DNA of 6,848 nucleotides from Candidatus Nanopelagicales bacterium. GTDB lineage: Bacteria; Actinomycetota; Actinomycetes; S36-B12. The stretch lies in NCBI GenBank assembly GCA_938091275.1, contig CALKMY010000063.1, forward strand, positions 1 through 6,848. Reading direction: 5' to 3'. The notes under the pieces are model-generated. The model ran no database searches. It was not told where the DNA came from and saw only the letters and a list, made by a program, of their open reading frames with translations. Shown one piece after another: positions 1 through 4,931 of the stretch. Positions within the stretch are counted from its first letter, which is position 1. Each line of letters opens with the position of its first letter. The position numbers and the translations under genes were made by a program.

Positions 1-123
1 TTGTCCATTCGACACGACTCCCTCGACCGCGGTTGCTTCATGCCGGGCGTGATCCTCGCGGCTCGCCGCGTCGGTGAACACCCGGGTGTCACGGTGGGGC
101 TCGCCGACTACCTCGATCTGTAG
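1..123 (+). CDS. dapB: 4-hydroxy-tetrahydrodipicolinate reductase, C-terminal end (partial)
   Basis: Only the last 40 codons are inside the window; the reading frame is open from base 1 and stops at TAG 121-123. The visible tail begins with SIRHDS, continues with a D-R-x-x-F-M-P-G-V segment (residues 9-17 of the fragment) and ends in TVGLADYLDL. This is the characteristic C-terminus of DapB, where the family has a near-invariant R-H-D-S followed by F-x-P-G-V. DapB is a cytoplasmic NAD(P)H-dependent enzyme that reduces hydroxy-tetrahydrodipicolinate to tetrahydrodipicolinate in the diaminopimelate/lysine pathway. The nucleotide-binding and catalytic parts lie upstream of the window. The next gene starts 12 bases downstream on the same strand, so the two are probably co-transcribed. 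The family call is confident despite the short fragment. Confidence 0.88.
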   Translation: MSIRHDSLDRGCFMPGVILAARRVGEHPGVTVGLADYLDL

Positions 124-135
124 GCGTCACCGCTG

Positions 136-594
136 ATGACCAAGGCGTGGGTGTGGCTCATCACGGCCGCGATGGTGATTGCCAGCATCGCCTACGCCGT
201 GATTGCCGCCAGTCGAGCGTGGATCCTGTTGGTATCCAAAGATCCGTTGCAGATTGCTCTTGCCGTGGCGATCATTGTCATTCCGGTGATCGGACTGGCC
301 CTCATCGTTCGTGAACTCTGGTTCGGCTGGCGCACGCGTCAGATGGGCCAGGTGCTGGCCGCCGAGAACGCCCTTCCCACCTACGACGGCGACCTCACGC
401 CGTCCGGACGACCCACCAAGGCCGACGCCGACCGCAACTTCGAGCGGTACGCCCAGGAAGCTGAGGGCAACAGTGAGGACTGGCGAGCGTGGTTTCGATT
501 GGCGGTGGCCTACGACGATGCACGGGATCGCAAGCGCGCCCGCGCGGCGATGCGCCAAGCATCGAACCTGTATGTCCGCTCGCTACGGAGCTAG
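136..594 (+). CDS. Two-helix membrane protein with a cytoplasmic TPR-like tail (Rv2772c-like, function unknown)
   Basis: This 152-residue protein has two hydrophobic helices, at about residues 4-25 and 38-63. They are followed by a basic stretch (W65-R68) and then a soluble, charged region. Residues 115-147 (WRAWFRLAVAYDDARD... RARAAMRQAS) look like a single tetratricopeptide-type helix pair: W/Y-x-x-L-A-x-A-Y, then an Ala/Arg-rich second helix. The ATG at 136 is supported by homology as I recall it: small proteins of this layout sit directly after dapB in mycobacteria and relatives (Rv2772c in M. tuberculosis). No convincing Shine-Dalgarno precedes it, and the 12-base gap after dapB suggests translational reinitiation. 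The biochemical role is unknown; the tail could mediate protein contacts at the inner membrane face. Its last 12 bases overlap the end of convergent azlD. Confidence 0.85.
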   Translation: MTKAWVWLITAAMVIASIAYAVIAASRAWILLVSKDPLQIALAVAIIVIPVIGLALIVRELWFGWRTRQMGQVLAAENALPTYDGDLTPSGRPTKADADRNFERYAQEAEGNSEDWRAWFRLAVAYDDARDRKRARAAMRQASNLYVRSLRS

Positions 595-894
595 GCCAGC
601 ACCGCGTAGGACCGCAGCCGTCGCTGCGGCGACGAGAATCACGACCAAGAAGGGGGCGCGCAGAGCCAGCGCGACGATGGCGGCTGCGAGTCCGGCGACA
701 CGGGCGTCGACCGTCACGGCGCTACCGGTGGAGAACGTCTGCACACCGACCAGCGCCGCCAGCAAAGCGATCGGCAGTATCGCCGTCAGCCGCTGCAACC
801 GCGGGTTGTCCAGCACTCGCTCGGGGATGACGTACCCGGCGAGTTTCAGTAGGTAGGCCCCGAGGGAGCCGACGATCACGGCGGGCCAGATCAT
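583..894 (-). CDS. azlD: AzlD-type small subunit of branched-chain amino acid exporter
   Basis: This 103-residue, strongly hydrophobic protein has about four membrane segments (roughly residues 3-22, 38-55, 62-80 and 81-97). The first segment is followed by K-L-A-G-Y-V-I-P, and a conserved L-P-x-A-L-L-A-A-L segment begins near residue 40. Size, helix count and position after azlC match the AzlD family. AzlC and AzlD together form an inner-membrane exporter of branched-chain amino acids and analogues (BrnFE/YgaZH type). The ATG start at 892-894 overlaps the azlC stop as ATGA, indicating translational coupling and 1:1 subunit supply. The open frame extends further upstream to 1050, but that part would lie inside azlC and is not hydrophobic, so the ATG at 894 is preferred. 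The stop overlaps the end of the convergent gene. Confidence 0.88.
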   Translation of the reverse strand: MIWPAVIVGSLGAYLLKLAGYVIPERVLDNPRLQRLTAILPIALLAALVGVQTFSTGSAVTVDARVAGLAAAIVALALRAPFLVVILVAAATAAVLRGAGLAP

Positions 895-1583
895 GCGCGC
901 CTCCTGGCCATCAAGTGCTCGGCGACGAGTGCTACCAGCACCGCGGACAGGACGGGAAGCCCCGGACGCAGCACAGGAACAAGAGCAATCGCGACCGCTG
1001 CGCTCACCAGAGCCAGAGCGATCGTGCTCCGGTCGCGAAGGCGCGGCCACAGCAGCGCGATGAATCCGGCCGGCACCGCCGCGTCCAAGCCCAAGGTGCG
1101 CGGGTCATCGAGCGCTGCCGCCCCGAGGGCACCGATGAGCGTGCCCAGATTCCACAATACGTAGATGGCGATGCCAGTGGCCCAGAACGCATGCCGGGCC
1201 TGCGGCGAACCTTGCGGATAGCGAATAGCCATCGCGGTGGTTTCGTCGATGGTGAGCTGGGCTTGACCCATGGTGCGCCCGATCGATGGTCGGTGGGGCG
1301 TGGTCACGAAGGAGCGCAGACTCAACGCATACAAAGAGTTGCGCGCGCCCAGCAAGAGAGCAGTCACGACGGCGACAAGGGCGCCACCGCCCGTACCAAG
1401 AATCCCAACCAGGGCGAACTGCGAGGCTCCGGTGAACATTCCCAGACTCAGAAACTGCGTCTGCCACACGTCGAGACCGCTGGCGACGGAGATCGCGCCG
1501 AAGGACAACCCGTACGCCCCGGTGGCGACTCCGATGCCAACGGCGTTGACGGTGATGGGGCGCAGGGATTCGTCAGCGCTCAG
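891..1583 (-). CDS. azlC: AzlC-type large subunit of branched-chain amino acid exporter
   Basis: The protein is about 230 residues if it starts at CTG 1583, or 205 if it starts at TTG 1508. AzlC hallmarks are visible (230-residue numbering): F-G-A near the first helix, FTGASQF at 50-56, LGARNSLYALSL at 78-89, and QLTIDET at 109-115. Several hydrophobic helices follow to the C-terminus. It should form the exporter core with AzlD. TTG 1508 would cut through the first membrane helix (ITVNAVGIGVATGAYGLSFG), which is conserved in the family. No ATG, GTG or TTG lies in frame between 1508 and the glpD end. The CTG at 1581-1583 overlaps the glpD TGA as CTGA, with AGCAGGTG about 5 bases upstream, so I chose it. 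The family call is firm; the start is uncertain. Confidence 0.85.
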   Translation of the reverse strand: MSADESLRPITVNAVGIGVATGAYGLSFGAISVASGLDVWQTQFLSLGMFTGASQFALVGILGTGGGALVAVVTALLLGARNSLYALSLRSFVTTPHRPSIGRTMGQAQLTIDETTAMAIRYPQGSPQARHAFWATGIAIYVLWNLGTLIGALGAAALDDPRTLGLDAAVPAGFIALLWPRLRDRSTIALALVSAAVAIALVPVLRPGLPVLSAVLVALVAEHLMARRRA

Positions 1584-3202
1584 AACGCACCTGCTGGCGT
1601 GAGCCCTTCGCGTGTGAGGATCGCGAATACGTCCTCGATCGCAGATCGGGCGGCGGGTATGTCGGCATCGACCGAATCCAACCGCAGCCGCCGAGCAAGA
1701 ACATCATCGGTATCCAGGGCTCCCTCGTGCAAGATCGCGTGGGCGACATCGACGCGGGAGGCACTCGTGTGTTTGGCGATCGGCGCGAGGGCCGCCTGTG
1801 GTTCCGCGAACAGGGTCGAGAGTTCTCGAACGCGCGCTGCTTCCGCCCCGTAGCGCATCGTGAAGGGATCGGCGTCGAAGAATCCGGGGGAGCGATCAGG
1901 GGTGCCGGGTTGCGCGCCGACCAGGGCGATCGAGCGCGTGCGGCACGGCCGGTCGGTGATCATGTCGACCGCATCCTGAGCCATTCGCCGGTACGTCGTC
2001 AGTTTGCCACCGGTCACCGTGATCGATCCGGTGCTCGATCGAGACACCAGGTGCTTGCGCGAGACATCCGATGTTGTGTCGTCGGTGAGATCGTCAGGAT
2101 CCTCCATCGAGACCAGTGGTCGGAGCCCGGCGAACGTGCCGAGCACATCGGCCGCGGTGAGCTCGGTTGCCAAGACTCGACTTACCTGGCGCAAGATCCA
2201 GGTGACCTCTTCTTCGGGCGCCTGGGGGACATCGTCGATGTGATCCACGCCGATATCGGTGATACCGGCGAGAACGGTGCCATCGGGTCGCGGCAGCAGG
2301 AAGCAGTAGCGGGCGTCCATGCCGGGAACAGGAATGGTCAGCGCCGCCCGCGGCGAGCCGAGTCGACGGGCGTCGAGAACGACGTGCGTTCCGCGCGAGG
2401 GGCGCACGTGGACGCGTGGGTCGAGTTCCTCGGCCCAGACACCGGTGGCGGTGATCACATGGCTGGCCGACACGTCAACGCTGGTGCCGGACACGAGGTC
2501 GTCTAGTCGAACGCCATGGGGGTGGATGTCCGTTGCCTCCACCTTGGTCAGAATCGATGCACCGAAGGAGGCGGCGGTGCGAGCCACGGCAACCACCAAG
2601 CGCGCGTCATCGTTCAATTGACCATCCCAGGCCATCACGCCGCCGCGCAGAGACTGCGCATCGATGCACGGTGCGAGCGAGCGCACCTTGTTCCGAGAGA
2701 TCCAGTGCGCGGGGGGTAGAACGTGGGCGGGCGTTCGCGCGCCAGCGCGCAGAAGATCCCCGGCGAGGAAGCCGGCCCTGGTCACCGCCGCCGAGAGCAT
2801 CGACGTGTCGGTCATCACCGGAACGATCTGCGGCAGCGCCCGAATGAGGTGCGGGGCGATTGTCGTCATCAAGTGACCTCGTTCGACGGCGCTTTCCCAC
2901 GCCACGTCCGCGTGACCGGTGGCCAGGTACCGCAACCCTCCGTGCACGAGCTTGCTCGACCAGCGAGAGGTGCCGAAGGCCAGGTCCTCGCGTTCGACGA
3001 GGACCGTTCGCAGCCCACGGCTCGCAGCATCGAGCGCGATCCCGGTGCCGGTGATGCCACCGCCGATGACCACGACGTCCACCGTCGGGCCGCCTGTCGT
3101 TCCGGCTGTGTGGTCGTCTAGTAGCGCACTCCACTCCCGTTGACGGCGCTCCCGCGAGAGATCCGAGGACGGATCACCGATCGGCACGTACGTCGTCTCC
3201 AC
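1580..3202 (-). CDS. glpD: FAD-dependent glycerol-3-phosphate dehydrogenase
   Basis: GlpD oxidises sn-glycerol 3-phosphate to dihydroxyacetone phosphate at the membrane, passing electrons through FAD to quinones. The 540-residue product carries both family signatures. The first is the FAD dinucleotide-binding motif IGGGITGTGIALDAASRG (46-63), with the ribose-binding acidic residue in VLVER at 70. The second is GGKLTTYRRMA (398-408). GTSRWSSKLVHGGLRYL (77-93) and AGLRPL (358-363) are also typical. The C-terminal 110 residues, including DVLARRLRL (500-508), match the GlpD C-terminal helical domain. I chose GTG 3202 because a perfect GGAGGTGA lies just before it. An upstream GTG at 3229 adds nine residues and has only a weak GGAA. 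glpD leads the azlC-azlD block and is divergent from the flavoprotein gene. No truncation is seen. Confidence 0.95.
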   Translation of the reverse strand: METTYVPIGDPSSDLSRERRQREWSALLDDHTAGTTGGPTVDVVVIGGGITGTGIALDAASRGLRTVLVEREDLAFGTSRWSSKLVHGGLRYLATGHADVAWESAVERGHLMTTIAPHLIRALPQIVPVMTDTSMLSAAVTRAGFLAGDLLRAGARTPAHVLPPAHWISRNKVRSLAPCIDAQSLRGGVMAWDGQLNDDARLVVAVARTAASFGASILTKVEATDIHPHGVRLDDLVSGTSVDVSASHVITATGVWAEELDPRVHVRPSRGTHVVLDARRLGSPRAALTIPVPGMDARYCFLLPRPDGTVLAGITDIGVDHIDDVPQAPEEEVTWILRQVSRVLATELTAADVLGTFAGLRPLVSMEDPDDLTDDTTSDVSRKHLVSRSSTGSITVTGGKLTTYRRMAQDAVDMITDRPCRTRSIALVGAQPGTPDRSPGFFDADPFTMRYGAEAARVRELSTLFAEPQAALAPIAKHTSASRVDVAHAILHEGALDTDDVLARRLRLDSVDADIPAARSAIEDVFAILTREGLTPAGAF

Positions 3203-3203
3203 G

Positions 3204-3211
3204 TCACCTCC
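3204..3211 (-). promoter_or_regulatory. Perfect Shine-Dalgarno GGAGGTGA deciding the glpD start
   Basis: Read on the minus strand, these eight bases are GGAGGTGA, fully complementary to the conserved 3' end of 16S rRNA (TCACCTCC). The GGAGG core ends four bases before GTG 3202-3200, which is short but usable. It lies 27 bases inside the longest possible glpD frame, so it argues for the internal GTG over the GTG at 3229. Confidence 0.55.
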
Positions 3212-3258
3212 GGCAGTAAACGCTTTCACTATTTCCGACGCTACCCCCGGTGATCGGT

Positions 3259-3273
3259 GCCTGCATGGCAGGC
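3259..3273. repeat. Inverted repeat GCCTGC-ATG-GCAGGC in the divergent intergenic region
   Basis: A perfect 6-base inverted repeat with a 3-base spacer lies eight bases before the GTG start at 3282, inside the roughly 80-base space shared by glpD and the flavoprotein gene. In DNA it could be an operator. In the flavoprotein mRNA it would be a small hairpin whose right arm contains the only candidate ribosome-binding bases (CAGG, 3269-3272). No clear -10/-35 pair was recognised around it. The structure is certain; the function is speculative. Confidence 0.4.
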
Positions 3274-3281
3274 TCCGTCCT

Positions 3282-4931
3282 GTGGATCACAGGGCACCGC
3301 TGGGGGCGTGGGGCGAGGCGCCGTCGGGACGTGTTCTCGACCCCAGAACCGAAGCGTTCGCTCGTGCACACCTGGGAGAGCCGCTCGGTGCCCCCGGCCC
3401 GAGCGAGACCGCCGGCAGAGGCGCTGGACAGACGGCTCACGACGACTCTGCCCTCACGCCCGAGCGGATGCGTGCGTTATTCCCGGGCCTGGAGTGGAGC
3501 CTCGAGGCGTCCATGCGGGCGCGGTTCTCGCGTGGCATGTCCTACCTGAACTTGATGAGTTGGCGGGCGGGGGAGGTGGCTCGGCTACCCGACGCCGTGG
3601 TGTTTCCGACGAGTCACGACCACGTTCTCGAGGTGCTCGCCGCGTGCTCGGCGCAGGGCATCGCGGTGGTGCCCGTGGGTGGCGGAACATCGGTCACCGG
3701 GGGCGTGGACACTCCCGACCTCGACACGGTGGTGGTGTGCTCGCTGGATCGCATGTCCGAGGTGCAGAACCTCGATGCCGAGTCCGGGATCGTCACCGTC
3801 CAGGCCGGTGCGACGGGCCCACAACTCGAGTCCTACCTAAATGAGCGCGGCTGGACCCTGGGCCACTTCCCGCAATCGTTCGAGCGAGCAACCATCGGTG
3901 GGTACATCGCGACTCGTTCATCCGGCCAATCCTCGAGCGGGTACGGACGGATCGAAGACCTTCTCGTGGGTGCCGAGGTGGCCACGCCGGTCGGGACACT
4001 GTCGGTGGGTAGCTATCCCGCATCCGCGACCGGCCCCGATCTGCGCCACGTGGTGTTGGGAAGTGAGGGTGCGCTGGGAATCGTCACCTCCGCCGACCTG
4101 CGCGTGCGAGCGTTCCCGACGTTTCGCGAGTACTCCGCTGCGATCGTGCCCGGGGATTTCTCTGCGGCCGCTAGTGTTGTTCGCGCGTTGACACGTTCAC
4201 CGCTGCGACCCACGATCGTGCGGGCATCGGATGAAGCCGAAACGAAGGCGTTGTTGACGATGTCGGGACCCGGCGGTGTGCTGGGTGGGGCCTTCTCGAT
4301 GTACGTGCGCATGCGTCGAGCCCTTCCGGGTTCGTTGATCATTGTCGGCTGGGAGTCCGAGTCGGCCACCACGCTGGCAGCCATGCGCGCCTTCGCCCGC
4401 GAGACCCTCGCCGACGCAGGCGCGGTATCCATCGGTGGGCGCCCTGGTCGCTCGTGGGTCGCGTCACGGTTCCTCGGTCCCTACCAGCGCGACGCGATGA
4501 TGGACGCGGGATACCTAGTGGAGACCTTCGAGACCGTCGTGGTGTGGTCCGCGATTGACGACACCCACCACACGCTTGCGGAGGTTGTTCGCGCGGAGCT
4601 CGGCGACGACAGTTACGTCATGGCACACATCTCGCACAGTTACGAGGTCGGAGCCTCGCTGTATTTCACGGTCCTGGCCGGTGCGCGCAGCGACCCACGG
4701 GCATCGATGGATCGATGGCGGTCCGCGAAGGCCGCCATCATGGACGCGCTGGCCGAGTGCGGTGCCGCCGTCAGTCACCACCACGGCGTGGGGCGCGACC
4801 ACCGCGACTTTCTGCCTGCAGCCATCGGCCCCGTTGGCGAGGACATCCTTCGTGCGATGAAGACAACCCTCGACCCCGGCTGGATCATGAACCCCGGCGC
4901 ACTGGTGACCCGTTCGGATGGGCAGCGATGA
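3282..4931 (+). CDS. FAD-binding oxidase of the alkyl-dihydroxyacetonephosphate synthase family (Rv2251-like)
   Basis: This 549-residue flavoprotein has the two domains of the FAD-linked oxidase / alkyl-DHAP synthase superfamily. The FAD-binding (PCMH-type) domain spans about 100-275: PVGGGTSVTGG at 131-141, TIGGYIATRSSGQ at 204-216, YGRIEDLLVGAEVATPVG at 221-238, and GSEGALGIVTS at 260-270. The C-terminal substrate domain spans about 290-545. It carries synthase-like features: GRSWVASRF near 389-397, ETFETVVVW near 414-422, HSYEVGASLYF at 452-462, SHHHGVGRDH at 498-507, and a closing LDPGWIMNPGAL. Alkyl-DHAP synthase swaps the acyl group of acyl-DHAP for a fatty alcohol. Bacterial relatives are mostly uncharacterised, and another 2-hydroxyacid or lipid oxidation is possible. 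GTG 3282 is chosen because the early WGE segment fits the family's N-terminal W-G motif. The stop overlaps the kinase start. Confidence 0.85.
   Translation: MDHRAPLGAWGEAPSGRVLDPRTEAFARAHLGEPLGAPGPSETAGRGAGQTAHDDSALTPERMRALFPGLEWSLEASMRARFSRGMSYLNLMSWRAGEVARLPDAVVFPTSHDHVLEVLAACSAQGIAVVPVGGGTSVTGGVDTPDLDTVVVCSLDRMSEVQNLDAESGIVTVQAGATGPQLESYLNERGWTLGHFPQSFERATIGGYIATRSSGQSSSGYGRIEDLLVGAEVATPVGTLSVGSYPASATGPDLRHVVLGSEGALGIVTSADLRVRAFPTFREYSAAIVPGDFSAAASVVRALTRSPLRPTIVRASDEAETKALLTMSGPGGVLGGAFSMYVRMRRALPGSLIIVGWESESATTLAAMRAFARETLADAGAVSIGGRPGRSWVASRFLGPYQRDAMMDAGYLVETFETVVVWSAIDDTHHTLAEVVRAELGDDSYVMAHISHSYEVGASLYFTVLAGARSDPRASMDRWRSAKAAIMDALAECGAAVSHHHGVGRDHRDFLPAAIGPVGEDILRAMKTTLDPGWIMNPGALVTRSDGQR

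Noticed and set aside
915..1853. A 312-codon plus-strand frame across azlC and the glpD end
   Set aside because: The composition is low-complexity (Gly, Arg, Gln, Ser) and no domain is visible. It is antisense to two well-supported genes.
4703..4718. Tandem 8-base repeat ATCGATGG x2
   Set aside because: It lies within the flavoprotein coding frame, keeps the frame and encodes an unremarkable Ser-Met-Asp-Arg-Trp stretch. Two copies are compatible with chance.
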